Assembly: GCF_041381155.1 (NCBI RefSeq)
Contig: NC_091134.1
Location: forward strand, 28,277,540 to 28,341,539
Reading direction: 5' to 3'
Source of the DNA: Argopecten irradians
Lineage: Eukaryota; Mollusca; Bivalvia; Pectinida; Pectinidae
Length of the DNA stretch: 64,000 bases
Part shown: one piece after another, positions 46,972 to 59,879 of the stretch
Layout of the letters: the number at the start of each line of letters is the position of its first letter
How positions within the stretch are numbered: position 1 is the first letter of the stretch
Translations under genes and position numbers: made by a program
Notes under the pieces: model-generated
What the model was told of the DNA's origin: nothing
What the model saw: the letters and a program-made list of their open reading frames with translations, nothing else
Database searches by the model: none

Positions 46972-48704
46972 CCATCACTTGACGTATGTGTATAGCGTAT
47001 CTAATTACGGACGTCACGAGATGCTCCAAAACAATACATAGGACTAAGGCAAGGATTGTTAGATTGGTTAGATATTTTATTTGTAAAAATATTAAAAAAT
47101 GATGATGACAAAGTGATTTACAATTATTTCAGTTTGTGCTTGGTCTTATCACTAGCTTGATAATATAAACAAAAACTCATTCATGGTGTTTAATTATAAC
47201 ATCAAATATTAGTTCTGCCTTAAGTGATAAGCTGACAAAGTTTGTTTGTATGTTCCACCTGATGCTTACAGAGAATAGTTTACTTTTGATTGAAGTTTCA
47301 ACAAAATGGCATCGCTTCAAAAAAAAAATTTGAACATTTCCAACATAAATGACATATCATAAATGACATAGCATAATGATATCATGAATATCATATCTAT
47401 GTTTTAATTTTGAGTTCTTAATTATAATATATTTTATTTTCCAATGTTTATTTTGTATATAAAAAGCTAACAAGCCAGAACGACAATGGTTAATGATGAA
47501 TGCGCTTTTCTCAAAATAATTATCTCGTTGAATTGCTAATTGTTCGCACAACTATGAATCTGTTGTTTATGATGCATAAATTATAATATGTTCGTAATTA
47601 ATAAGGACCATATACGTAGGAGAGAAACAAGATATTCTTTTAGAATGTATCCTTCTCTCCATATGCCCATTTTCCCTGCATTCGTAAAGATGGAATAAAT
47701 CTTTATCATTCTGGTGTGTGTTGTCTGGTCGATTTATTTTATCTGAAATTAAATTACAAAAATAAATAAATAATAATTAAAAGAAATAAAACATTTTATG
47801 AAAATACTTACGGTATTATTGGTGACGACTTTTCCACTTCTAATCCTAAATCATATTGAAACCTTATCAAACGACTAAGACTATTCGTCTGCACATATTC
47901 CTACAATAGTGCATTCATTACATGACTAGTGTTATTGGCAAAGCCTATTTATTCAATAAATATTCGTGTAGCATAACACTGTTGTTGAGGTGTAAACAAA
48001 TAAACAAATTATAACAATGACTATCATGATATGATCTACAACCGCCATTTTTTGCATGACAATGTCAAAATGGACTCGATGTGTACGCTTTTGTCGAGTC
48101 CATTATGGTCATCCAAGTGCTTCTTGTACCTGCTATAGACACTAGTAAATATAATGGCATAGCTATTTGACGACAGAAACATGTACCGAGCCTTGTGGAC
48201 TTAACTACACTGAAATGTACAATATTTTGCATATTTGCATACAATACAACAATCTACGACTCAACAATAATACCTAATGTTAGACATGAAGCATACACAA
48301 TTTTTATCAACTTAGTTATGTTCAAGTTCATCTAAGAAGTGATGTAAATGTACATGTACATACCAAATATCACTACTTTAAACAGAGTATAAAACCTTAA
48401 ATGTTATTCTTCTTCCTACAAGCTAACCGATATTTAAATATATATCATTGGCTTCTTAGGTAAAATTTGTATTTTCGTGCACATATCACATATATAACAA
48501 AAATGATAATAATTAAAGGCTTACCGAATTTTTATAACAAATATATGCAATTCATTTTCACAAAAATACTACGAGCAGCTATTTAAAACGTCATAATATA
48601 CTCATTAAAAGATATCAAATACTTTTAAATGACATACATATCAATTTACTAGTAAACTGCGCTAGATTCCTCGTTTTATATTCGGTGAATTTTTATAATA
48701 ATTA
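46972..48704. other. AT-rich spacer upstream of the oxidoreductase gene
   Basis: No gene or clear repeat seen beyond the promoter-proximal sites. Confidence 0.5.
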
Positions 48705-48775
48705 CATAAGTGATGTTTACTGTTTCTTTTTCTTATTGTCATAAGTGATGTTTACTGTTTCTTTTTCTTATTGTC
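48705..48775 (+). repeat. Perfect 35-bp tandem duplication
   Basis: Two adjacent identical copies beginning cataagtgatgtttactgtt, each about 35 bp. Confidence 0.95.
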
Positions 48776-48800
48776 AAAGTAACGTTTAATGATATAGAGG

Positions 48801-48973
48801 TTCCCCAACAAGTGACTGTTGTTTATCATGTTTATCAAACTCGAGTTAGTAAATTTGCCAATTAAAAAAAAAACAAAAAAAACACGAGCTTTAGCGAGTG
48901 TCTTTTAAAGATTTGAAAATTAACTAATGAGAGTTTAGATAAACATGATAAACAACAGTCACGCGTTGGGGAA
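48801..48973. mobile_element. 173-bp MITE-like inverted repeat
   Basis: Left ttccccaac(a)agtgactg followed by ttgtttatcatgtttat; right ataaacatgataaacaacag, then tcacgcgttggggaa. The arms are about 35 bp with a small mismatch, around an A-rich centre. Confidence 0.85.
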
Positions 48974-49250
48974 CTAATTTATCCCATAACTTTAATTCTT
49001 TATTTATACCGTGGTGACCATTTTCTCGTCTTCACTCATCGAAACTTACCACACAAGTGTAGTGATATCTTCCCGCCACAAAGTAATAGAGATCCAATAA
49101 CCTATTGTTTAATACTTTGAATAAATAACTACCTGTTTAAACAGTAAAGCAATGCTATTAAAAAGAAAATGCGCTATGAAAAGTAACCCGAATTTGAATG
49201 CCAGTCGGAATCAAGAGATCTTGGAGTTGACCAATCAGAAGCGCCGAAGG

Positions 49251-49298
49251 TGTTTACACACTAGAGTGTGTAAATGTTTACACACTAGAGTGTGTAAA
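49251..49298. repeat. Two tandem copies of a 22-bp perfect palindrome
   Basis: Each 24-nt unit is TG followed by the palindrome TTTACACACT-AGTGTGTAAA (with AG at the centre). Each half contains TGTTTAC or its near complement, resembling a forkhead-type site. A CCAATCAG box lies at 49,230-49,238. Confidence 0.85.
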
Positions 49299-49299
49299 C

Positions 49300-50600
49300 A
49301 TAAACAATAACCAACTGTTATGGAATTTATCACATGGGTTTTCCATTGTGAAACATGCATAGTTAGGGAATAAATAATATTTCAAGAGAAACTTACACTT
49401 TTATTTTAAACTATGTTCTGTTGTATATTAATGCTAATTGCCACCATAAACACCACTTATCCTTCAATACGTCAGCTTGCAATGCTTATTTTGTACTAAA
49501 GAGTACCGACATGTGTATATTGTTTTGTAACAATGTCATCTATAATTTAAATCTTAATTTTTCAAAGCAATGAAATCATGTGCAAATCCTTTCCCTTCAT
49601 CACTGTCAAAGCAAATCCATTCCATGCTGTTTTTCAATTTTCCTGACAGTGATGAAAGCCTGAAAAAATGACAAAGACTTGATAAGATGCATTCGCAGGA
49701 ACAATAATGTTTGATGGATATATTAAAATATTTACTTATTTTTTTGTTTGTCGCTATGTCATCTTTTGATACGATTGCTTCATAATTACCGTATTTTGCG
49801 AAGAAAGAATTAAAGATATGCAATATAGGTTGCTGGGGCGACAATTGTGACGTGACAGTGATAATGGCGTCATAATAAGCGCTTGAAGTTCATTGTCTAT
49901 ATGACTGCCAATTGCGCTTGGTAAGGTTACATAGATGGACTGCAGTGGAAATGTAAATATACTAATGTGCTATTTACTATTGTTAAAGTGATGTTTTTCT
50001 AAAAGTGTTCATTCACTTAAATTGAAAGTCTCAAGGAAATAATATTTTCACAAAAAGAGAGCAAATTAAAGGCTAAATGTTTAGATGATGAAATGAATCG
50101 ATCTTTTCTAGTAATTTATCATAATCTTTTCTGTATAATGGTCATCTAAAATATTTTTTGAAATGTTCACATGTTACCATCATCACATTATTAATATTTA
50201 CCTGTACATTTAAATTAGGCAAATTAATGTTGTCTTTAGCCAGTCAGCCCTTCATTTTACAACACACTGTTCTGTAATGCATGAATGCAAAAATATGGGG
50301 TTTTATACAATGTATATGACACGATGTGTGGAAACATATGTGTAACAAACATATAGATTTAATTGCAGGACTTAATGAACTGTTGGCTGCTGGACAGGAA
50401 ATTGTAAATAATAGGCCTAATAGATATATTGGATGATATAAAATAAATATATCGTTGACAAAAAATAACTACTTTAGTTTTAGACGTGTTTAAGTTAAGT
50501 TATATCTTAATTACCCATGTTTTCAAGAAAATATTATTGACTAAAATACTAATGACGACGATTTTGATAACGTAATGTTATAAACAAAAAATAGAATTTA
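49300..50600. other. AT-rich spacer
   Basis: The minus-strand frame at 49,554-49,844 (96 residues) has no recognised domain or splice context. Nothing else seen. Confidence 0.45.
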
Positions 50601-50626
50601 ATATTACGACAAAACAATTTTTTTTT

Positions 50627-50670
50627 GGTGGGGGGTGGGGGGGGGAGGGGGCGTTGGGGTGGGATGGGGT
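50627..50670 (+). repeat. G-run tract with quadruplex potential
   Basis: Successive runs of 3-9 G separated by 1-3 bases, preceded by a T tract, in otherwise AT-rich DNA. Confidence 0.85.
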
Positions 50671-50784
50671 GAAGTTAGGCATATAAAATGATATTATGCA
50701 AAACCCCATAATTTTAATAATATTCAAAATACTCCTATTTCTCATAAAGTTCTGAAAGGATCTTGCCCATATTTCATGTTTTGG

Positions 50785-50950
50785 TTCACCAGGTAGCTCG
50801 TAATTGGCTAGTGTTCGAAGGTCCCGGGTTCGAATCCCGGCCTGGCCGCTACATTTTCTGCTCTCCTGTTACAAAATTGGCGCCCAACTAAAATACCCAA
50901 TGTGGTGGTATAAGGGTCTCGTTTGTCTTCAAGGGCGATGACATTGTACA
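50785..50950 (+). mobile_element. tRNA-derived SINE fragment
   Basis: Contains a Pol III B box (GGTTCGAATCC) inside a T-arm-like stem cccgggttcgaatcccgg, preceded by 'ggtagctcgtaattgg', which looks like a shortened A-box region. The downstream body has no tRNA acceptor partner, so it is a SINE and not a tRNA gene. The antisense frame 'ARPGFEPGTFEH' is a typical by-product of such elements. Confidence 0.7.
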
Positions 50951-51556
50951 TTGTGTAGTAGAAGTGCTGGTACTTTACAAATATAGCCATACAAAAATCA
51001 CTAGTTTAAACAGGGTCCTAAACCTTAAAGGTTAGACACGACTTACACTTTGTTATGTTTCAAAGGTTTGTCGTCGAGCTATACCTCAAACCGTGTTGGA
51101 GTACGCTCACCTGTGTTTCGCTTCGTTAACCTTGAACACGCGATACGTAATGGATATTAACCGGTGGACGTATCTCAGTTGAACGCCAACATTTTGGATT
51201 TACCTGTTACACAGTATGGATCGTCTTTCGGTTTTATATTAAGACAACAATGTAACTGTATTCCATAGATTTCCATAAATTACAGATGATAATAGTTTGA
51301 ACAAAGTGCATACATACATCTCTAAATTTTATAACGATGTATATGCAACGTCCTTTATGTTTATTTTTGTATTAATGTGGCGAGATTAGTTAATGAATAT
51401 TCATTCCACGCCGATAAACATGGGGTGTGGGCAGATTTGTTGAAATTACATTTGAAAACGACCCTTAAAGAAAAATCTGAAGCGACAGTTTTCAAGCACA
51501 TGGATCTGAGAATTAGTTACAGATTATATAATCATGGACCCACCAAAGTGCCCTAA

Positions 51557-51708
51557 GACCATGTTTAGACGTTTTAGAGGTCTAGATCACAAAACGTTAA
51601 AAACATATTCTACATGGTACTATATACGTATATAGTACCATGTAAAATATGTTTTTTTAACGTTTTTTGATATAGAACTCTAAAACGTTTAAAAAAAAGA
51701 AAATGGTC
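51557..51708. repeat. 152-bp foldback with perfect centre
   Basis: The arms run outward from a tacgta centre near 51,625: the inner 30 bp (catggtactata on each side) are perfect, and the outer parts (acgttttagag, aaaacgtta, gaccat) pair with few mismatches. Confidence 0.9.
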
Positions 51709-53189
51709 TGCCGGTATGATTTGGCTGAAAGTTGCCTGAAATGATCCTGACATGGTCCCAACGAAGTTTTCCTATTTTTGGGGTTAATCCGGAAATCCAA
51801 GATGCCCGCCACAGCCGTCATTTTAAACTTTTCTCAAGTTCTACCGGTGCGATTTGGCTGAAACTTCTGCAATGATCCTTACATATCCTTACAAACTGTT
51901 GTTATTTTTCGGATCGATCCGAAATCTAAGATAGTCTGTTGAAACATGATATTTTTTCAACGAGTTTCATAGATGTCCTTAAGTGACCTTAGTACCTGTA
52001 GCATCTGTGTTAATTACCTACAAAATAGTATGTGTATTTTAATGTACAGTATATATGATATCCAATACTATATATAGTTCTTATTATGTGTACTCGACTG
52101 ACCTATTTTAAAGCTGACAATTCAAGTTAAAAAGCGTGCATTTGAAATCTAGAAGAGATATCTATAATGAAATATTTTATTCGCAAATTGTTTGTGAAAC
52201 ATCCCTCAGTTATGACAGTGTCGTATCCAAAGAAGTGGCAGCCATTTTAATTTTTGCTCTGCTTAGTTATCTTCACCTATACCAACCCCCTATATAAAAC
52301 ACGGGACTTGACACACGTGCGTCATTCTAAACATATCTTGTCTCAGATACACATGCCCCATTATTGCAAATAACAATGTCAAACTAAAAATTAACACTGC
52401 ACTCACCTAACAATGTTTCATCGAAGTAATACATGAATATGTTGTCAGGTAGACCCAAAATTATGGCCAAAACGAGCTAATGTAACACATCAATATACAC
52501 TAGGTTTTACGAATACATTGACACGTTTGTGTAACGTAATGGTAATTGGTAATTGTCCCTCGTTTGGGACAGGTAGTCACGTGCACATGGACAGTTGAGT
52601 GCATCGAGTAAGATGATATACATGGAGATATGATGACGGATAATAAGTTGGATTTCTATTCACTTGTGTAGAATTTTTATTTTGTCAAACACCTAAATGA
52701 CAGTTAAGAGGAGTTGACATGTTTTCTTGCTAAAACAAGTCCCATACAGTAACACAGATAACGAATTTGTTTGCATTAGTAGGTGATACACAGTGCACAA
52801 CCGCTACATGTGTAGACTGAGCGCACGTGAGCCGATTCACGCGCTTCCGCAAGTAGTGTGAATGCGCATCCGATTAGGCCTATTGTATCTGTGTGACAAA
52901 TCTTCAATATACTGCATGTATGAATGTAATGTAAATATTTAATCATATATCAGCAAATAAAATATTTAACAAATATTGTATAAATGGGATGAAAAAATAT
53001 AAAGTTACTGTGGAACAATTATGTGTTCTTTCTTAATTTGACAGCATTTTCCGCTAAATTGAAGCCAGCTGTTCCGGGATTCTATCTATTGACCGGCTGT
53101 TCCAACAATCGTATAACATTGAAAATACATAGTTTTATTTTATTTGAACACTTAATTTTTAATGAAATGGTTGATCGCAATATAAATAT
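51709..53189. other. Spacer without recognised genes
   Basis: Two related 'cggtgcgatttggctgaa...tgatcctgacatggtcc' type segments occur at about 51,711 and 51,842, suggesting an old duplication. No gene seen. Confidence 0.45.
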
Positions 53190-53318
53190 AAGGAATGATT
53201 GTTATTGTTTGTTGTTTACTGGTGTGTAAACTGCATTTTTGTACCGATAGTTCAACATGACTGTACAAAAAATGCAGTTTACACACCAGTAAATAACAAA
53301 CAATAAAAATAATTCCTT
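53190..53318. repeat. 129-bp foldback with ~55-bp arms
   Basis: Left aaggaatga...actggtgtgtaaactgca pairs with right tgcagtttacacaccagt...aattcctt around an 18-20-nt loop. There are few mismatches, so it is probably a recent MITE-like foldback. Confidence 0.9.
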
Positions 53319-53319
53319 A

Positions 53320-55960
53320 AACCAATAGAACAAAAATTATTTTACAAGATAGTCAACGAATTCAACGAAATCAATTCAACAAAATTCAGCGAAATCTATG
53401 GGTATCCTTGACAAAGCACTGAACTTTAACTTTATCTAATACAGCTTTATTAGCGTGTTTATTTTGATCATAATGAGGTAAAAACGGTATAAAGCTAGTA
53501 TAATGATAATCCGAAATAAAAGGCCAAAATGACTTCAAAGTTAAATCAAAATCATTTCTATGGAATATATTTTCAGCCATATAGAGCCTTTTTAGTCTAA
53601 AATAACACTAACACAACGTGTTCGTCTATATGTATGTTTACATCTATTGTGCGCAGGTATGAAATGTCTCAGATCAGCCCATTTGATGTATACGGCGGAT
53701 TATTTCGACCCAACATGCTATGTGCACTAAATAAACCCCATTAAGTTTAAACAGCGGTTATAACCACAAGATACTTTATCAGATAGACTCCTGTAGCCAT
53801 AAACATAACACTGACGTATCCAAAGGGGATATCAGTTTTTCGAGGTGGCAATCACAATTGCGGTCGAAATGTTTGGCAATCGACAAAGGGTATGTTATTG
53901 TTTTGAGACAACTCGTACCTCACACTATGCTGTAAACATAGTCCCTATCACATCATCAAAAATACAGATTCCCATCATCATTACGTTTGATAAAAGAATC
54001 CGAGAAAATCCCACTAGGGGACACGCCCATGTGACCCTTGATAACGGCCAATCAAAATTGCCTGCCAATCAAATTGCTGCCTGCAAAATTTTGACAGTGA
54101 CGAAGTCATCTCGCCCAAAGAGCACAACATAGTTTACCGTATATGTACACTGGGACGAAATGTTGTTTTCACTTGATACAGCAAGGTGCAGAACATACAT
54201 GCGATCTTGAGTACACGTGCTATAAAGCTTAAGGTCACCTGAACATGACATGACCTCCATGGGACGCTGTCAGATCCTTTATTCACCGGAGTGGTCATAA
54301 GGATCTGTATTATCTGTATCTCTGTTTATTTGGTATTTTGAGCACCGAAACTTTGCATCATCTTGAGAATTACAAGACCTACAACATATGGACTTGAAAT
54401 TATTTTGACAGTATTGCAACAGTAAAAAGTCTACGATCTCATTTAATTTAATATTTTTTACAGAATAAAGTTGTTTTCAAAGATATGTATCTAAAATAAT
54501 ATAAGTAGTAAAAACACCGATGTTTTCAATGTATTATTATCAATGTTTAAAAACCTCATAATTGTTTGTTTGTGTCGGTTTCAATGGATTTCGAATTTAA
54601 ACTATAATCAAACGGTCAAAATTGTCGACAAATTTAATTTAAACTTTTTATGATCCCTTCTTTCTCTATTCGTTTTCTAACTAAATACTTAGATGTGTGC
54701 GTCTATGCGGTAAAAGAAATCAGCTATGCACAATCACAAGAATTGAAAGTTGTCTAGAATATAGCCCTGGAGAACTCCCATGTCAATACAGAATATTGTT
54801 ACATTTAAATTTACACTGATCAAGAAACCTGTTGTTTTTTCTTATAAAATTTAAATATGATTTGAAAAATTATTTCATATGGAACCCAAAATGCATTGTT
54901 TTTTATAATAAATCGCATGTAGCTCCTTTTTAATTCTCAGCATTTACAAGTTATATAATTAAGTGTATTAAAATACTAATTATCTTTAATTCATAGTTTT
55001 CTACATTATATAGTAAGCAGTGTCCATTAAAGTTTATTTAATATATCGAAGGAATTATTTTCCAAAAAACACCAATGTGAGCTATAATTAAATGAAAGTC
55101 AAGGTCATTCGTTTGAACAGAGTTAGTAGCACTTCACTGGAATGAAAAGTTTACGGACCTCGCACGGCAGATAAAACCTGATGACTATAGGTCATCCTGA
55201 CCCTTCGGGTGAGATGACCTAGTATTTATGTTAAGAGTCGGTTCCGTGTGGCTTGTAGAAAGTGGGAAATACAATGCATGCTTCAATTTACATCGCTAAC
55301 ATTAGTGTTAGATTCATGATCCACACAGGAGTTTCACAAATTAAACGTGTCAAGTCATTTATTATAATTTTGTGGAAGAAAATGCAAATCATAAACAATA
55401 GCAATTAACCAACAATCAACTAATCTGTTTTATATTTTGCATATACGATACACCCAAACAAAATGAAGACAGGTGTCACAACAGAACTAACCCTGGTAAT
55501 TAACGATGTCTCTGGTTATAAATATTAATTATCACGGGCGATGTTCCTCAAATGTGTCCTTAAGTTGTCCTTGGCGTGTCATCTGATCATGTTTTAAACC
55601 TGGTTGACATGTGTGTTTGTGGTCATAAAAACACAGGCTAATTCATTTTACATCACATATTGTTACAGTTTGATACGTTTGCCGCATCGTAATTCAACGT
55701 CAAAGGACCTCTTTCAGGAACGATGCGTATGTGCCCACGAACCAATTTTATCAAATCTAAATGTTACATGTAGCAACATTAATGCAAACCCTTGAAGTCA
55801 CAGGGACCTGTGATATGGCCACATTAAAGTTCTCCAGTAGAGATATAAGACAGGTTCCCTTTTGGAACGAAAACTGTATTATTTCCTAAATAGTATAAAT
55901 AATTATATATTATGATCACAAATATGCAGGCACAATGTAACAAATAAAATTTTGTAGTTT
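53320..55960. other. Spacer with short repeat pieces
   Basis: Holds two close CCAATCAAA boxes near 54,050 and 54,065, a dispersed-repeat piece at 55,100-55,140 and a small hairpin 'aggtcatcctgacccttcgggtgagatgacct' at 55,190. The 95-residue frame at 53,845-54,132 has no recognised domain. Confidence 0.45.
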
Positions 55961-55969
55961 ATATATATA

Positions 55970-57230
55970 TCAGAATCAGTTTATTTATTGCAAAACAGCA
56001 GTGTAAGTAGGATTTATGCTGATATTGATGATGTCATTGAGTATTCATAGACACATACTGATGATGTCATAGTAATTATGACATATAACAGGTTGAAGCA
56101 ATGTCATGACTCAAAACCACATTCAAGTTTCAAATCCACTTAATTTAAAGGCCCAATTTATTAGTACTCACAAACTTATACAATCAAATGACCTAGAATA
56201 AAGTTGAAAGACGTGCATTATGACATTATTCCGTGCAGATCCTATGACTTTTTTATGTGGAAAAAACATTTTATTGCCCAGACTATTCTATAGAAAATAC
56301 TAATCTCCTCTACTACAGAATGAGCATAGATTATCGTCTTCCAACTTTAATTTAAAAAGAAATGATTTTGTTGATAGTATTCTATGATGAATCTTATACT
56401 GGAAAGCTTGTAACTTTGTTTCTTGTGTGTATTGAAATACAGATATATATATGTATCCATGTTGAAGGTATCCCTTAAATTTAATTTAATTCTCCACTTT
56501 TCTTGACTCTTTATTGGTTTTATAAATACAAGTTTTTCATAAATGAATTTCATATTGACACTGACCTTTTTTTATGTATAGTGCTTTTACTAGTTCTACA
56601 AGCTTCTACATTTTCTCCATATGTAACATTTCTTACATATTCATCCTTCCATACTCAATTAATTTTATTGATTTGTGAATAAAACTGTACAAAACCTATA
56701 GTTCTGGAAAATCCTCTACATCATGCCAGTATTTTGGGTCTCAAAATTTTAATAAACCTTCTATCCTTTCCCTCTTTTGGCAAACATGTAATAATACCTT
56801 GGCATTGAAATATGAAAGTTTTCCATTTTTATATGCATAATTAACAGATTTACAAAGCAGTGTTCCTAAGTCCTTCCATAATGGTTTTTTTTTTATAAAA
56901 TTCTGCCCCAAAACCATCCGACTTAGAACTTTCCCCATTTGTCATGTTTTTCGAAGATAGAGATAATTCACTTAAATTAAAAAAAAAAATAAAAATAAAA
57001 AAAAAAAACTCACAATTTTCTTTTTCTTCTACACTTAGCTTCACTGTATGATTAAGGCATTCTGAGTTTCAATGTCCTGTGTCTCCCTATTATCTGATTG
57101 ATGCAAATTATTAAAAAGGTTAAAAAAGCTGCTTCTTTTAGAATTTCACCCATATCTTCAAGCAAAGGACTATATGCACTATTGGCTATATCTGGCCATA
57201 GCGTTTTTCTTCCTTGATGCCATATTAACT
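55970..57230 (-). mobile_element. Decayed LINE (L1/Tx1-like by RT style)
   Basis: On the minus strand, 57,044-56,741 reads 'KLSVEEKENCE', then 'NMTNGESSKSDGFGAEFYKK' and 'GKLSYFNAKV', corresponding to the LT-EEE-xx-CE, KM-xx-GKSPGSDGFT-xEFYK and GxLSxSQ-x-GVI blocks of LINE reverse transcriptase. Further on (56,553-56,347), 'YKLSSIRFIIEYYQQNHFFL' fits the C-terminal KLQ-x-FQYKIIHRI-xx-TN-xFL block. Stops, frame changes, internal deletions and an A-rich tract at about 56,980-57,008 break it. The right-hand end (55,970-56,000) reads like a LINE 3' tail. Confidence 0.7.
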
Positions 57231-57439
57231 TTTGTTAACAAATAAAGACAACTCTAAGTTTGTTGTAGTGGTGTTTTTTTTGATACCTAGAGTCGTTTTT
57301 ACTGGGCGTTGTTTTTGTTATGTCGTCATTTTGGATATTTGACACCAAAATTGCACTTTCTTTTCCATAATTGATCATGAACGCACAATAACACCACTAT
57401 GAAAAATCTAAAATAAATTGTATATGCTCTTAACTTCAC

Positions 57440-57850
57440 ACGGTTGAAATATTTTCATGGTGTTATGCCGCGTTCGATGTTGAAAACGAACAAATAGGAT
57501 GGGAATCTCGTCAATATTGAACCACATCGCGCACGACATGCATACGTATCGAATGCACCGGTCTGCTACGAGACTTACGGTAGGCCTATGGCCTAGCTGT
57601 CATGATCAGCTGTCAGAGCGCTGTGTTTACAGTTTATAGATCGTCAGAGCGCTGGTACGTATACTATGTAAGCTTTGCAGATGTTACACATATGTAAAGA
57701 TGGAGACATACTTAAAGTGCGAGTATTTATCTACATACGCATAAAATATGAGCCAATTTAATGAATTTTCTGGTTTCCTACAACAACTGCCAATGGCGAT
57801 CACGACGTCGGACAGTGCCGTTGTTACATGCACAAAATGTACATATATAC
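57440..57850. other. CpG-richer stretch in AT-rich DNA
   Basis: Noticeably more CG dinucleotides than neighbours (cgcgttcg, catcgcgcacgac, gatcacgacgtcgg). Could be a promoter region, but no gene start next to it could be supported. Confidence 0.3.
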
Positions 57851-57859
57851 TTATAACCT

Positions 57860-58670
57860 GTTACTGTAACTAATGTAAGCTACAAATATATAAATCTGTC
57901 ATCTGTTTCTAAATGTCGTCTGCTCGCACGTCAGTTTTTGTTTTTGTTTTTAAAGCCACGCCTAACGTAATTTTGACCAAGCACAGGTGAATAATTTCCT
58001 ATGTAGGGGATGAATATGATGAAAAGAAACTCAACCTTAGAATAATAGAGGTAAAATTATGTTGATTTACTTAACAGAACGTACGTGTCACGGTAATGTG
58101 ACACTTACATGTGTACATGTACATATTGTATATTAGTTTTAAACTTTCGGAAGTGTGCTGAGGCATCTCCCCATGTTTCTGTTGACATTTTTTTTATTAA
58201 TTATTCAATATTATTGATATATATCAGGATTGTTATTTTTTTATTTAAAAAAATATTACTGTTCAGACCTTACTGCATACTGCAACTTTTAACTTGGTTT
58301 ACGTATTCTGAACCAAGGCACTAGCTAGCTGCTTCTATATTAGAGAATCCATGTATACACTAAACATAAAATAGACATCTATATCATAAAGTTTTCTTCT
58401 GAAGCTAGGTTTTTCCATTGTTGCTGTTATTAGATGTTAGATTGCAGCTACATGTAGGGTTTTAATTGATTGTAAAAGTAAACTCGCAGGGTTATCATGA
58501 CACACATTTTTGCATTTTATTCTTCAGTCACTGCATATGATAAGAAACATAGATAATGTAATTATGTATCAACAGAGGATAGACTGTGCGTTAATTGTAG
58601 AATTAAGTTAAGTAAATCCCTAGGGTCAGTACCCAAGGTTCCTATCTCAGCCCGCAAAATATTCAGCTCA
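57860..58670. other. AT-rich spacer
   Basis: No gene or clear repeat seen. Confidence 0.45.
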
Positions 58671-58679
58671 AATTGTTAT

Positions 58680-59475
58680 CTACTCCGTGGAATAAAAACG
58701 ATGTGTTATCTGCAAGAAAACCAGGGAACTAGTCTGTTTTGGACAGACAGCAGTAGTTCAGGATTTTCTAGCAAATGGTTTTTACATAAACTGAAGCTTT
58801 ATCTACATTGTCATCCTTAAAATAATGTGAATATTTTTGGATATCAGACATTGAAGAATTACTTGACGGAATACGCAGCCATGTCAACAATAACGGTGTG
58901 TTTAATTTCGATATTCCATCATCCATAAGACACTCAATGTCGTGAAATAACAGGTCTGACGAAACAGCAGTTTGGCGACCTCACCACCTTTGTTAAGACG
59001 TTAAAGAATAACACAACAAGGTGTACTAGATCCTGTCTTACATGTCAGACCAATGGAACCTAACTCGAGCAAGTATAGTACTTAGGCCTGGTTGCCCATA
59101 TTTGGTAACCAGTGCCCATGTTCACATAGTATTGTATAACTAACACCAAATGTGAATGGTTATACGTTGTAGTTAGGTTCCATATGGTAAACTATCAGTT
59201 TATAATGTTGTATTGATTTAGTGGTTATGTTGATAACTATAGTATGCCCGAATTGTAAGTTGGCAAAAATGTATATTTGTATGTATTTTGTTTTGCTAGT
59301 TCCAAAGAATAATTCACACTATTACAAAGAGTCTGATGACATCGTTTGTCCTGCAGCATTTGGGATTTAATCACACTGACCACGACATGTTTGCTGAGAT
59401 GCGCACCACTCCAATAGTGAAGGAGATGTTCACATCTGGAAACAATGATGCTGTTCTGGTTCTTCGTGGTATGTT
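58680..59475 (+). pseudogene. Harbinger-like (DDE_Tnp_4 type) transposase remnant
   Basis: Pieces in order match this transposase family by eye: a CVICKK-type zinc-binding start at about 58,700; 'DIEELLDGIRSH' then 'FDIPSSIRHSM'; 'TGLTKQQFGDLTTFVKTLKN' (family: TGL-xx-xQF-DDL); and after a gap 'RIIHTITKSLMTSFVLQHLG', 'TTPIVKEMF' and 'DAVLVLRG' (family: FVPQHLGF, TTPIA-xELF, AVLVLDG). Stops separate the pieces, the middle portion is replaced by non-coding DNA and the part beyond the first catalytic block is missing. The family's first catalytic Asp is replaced by Arg. Inactive. Confidence 0.65.
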
Positions 59476-59879
59476 TTGAAGAATAGATGTTTTAATTTTC
59501 ACTCGTATTTCAAAGTATTATGTACTTTGGGTCTACAAATTCAAATCCCACAAACTGGTGTTGGTAAGTAGAGTAATATTAACAAATTGTTATAGGATAA
59601 CGTGATTAGGGTTGGATACTGGTTCTCTATACCGATATAGTATGTTATTCGTTTTAAAATATATCGGTACAATTAATTGGACTTAATTCTTAGACGATGT
59701 TCCTGAATCAACTGCCTGAAGATATATTCACATTGGTCAATCATATCATCAAATTATATATTATATATAGCTTACTTTAACTTAAATCTTTTAATTAAAT
59801 TTGCATACCAAGACTTTGCTATGCTACACCTAGCTATGTTGTGGGCTAATTGCATTCTATTTTCAGGTGTTCCACATAT

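Noticed and set aside
50808-50990. Possible tRNA gene at the B box near 50,825
   Set aside because: There is no acceptor-stem partner and no full A box; the flanking body fits a SINE.
53845-54132. 95-codon frame with nearby CCAAT boxes
   Set aside because: No domain, no splice sites in phase with a neighbour and no support for transcription.
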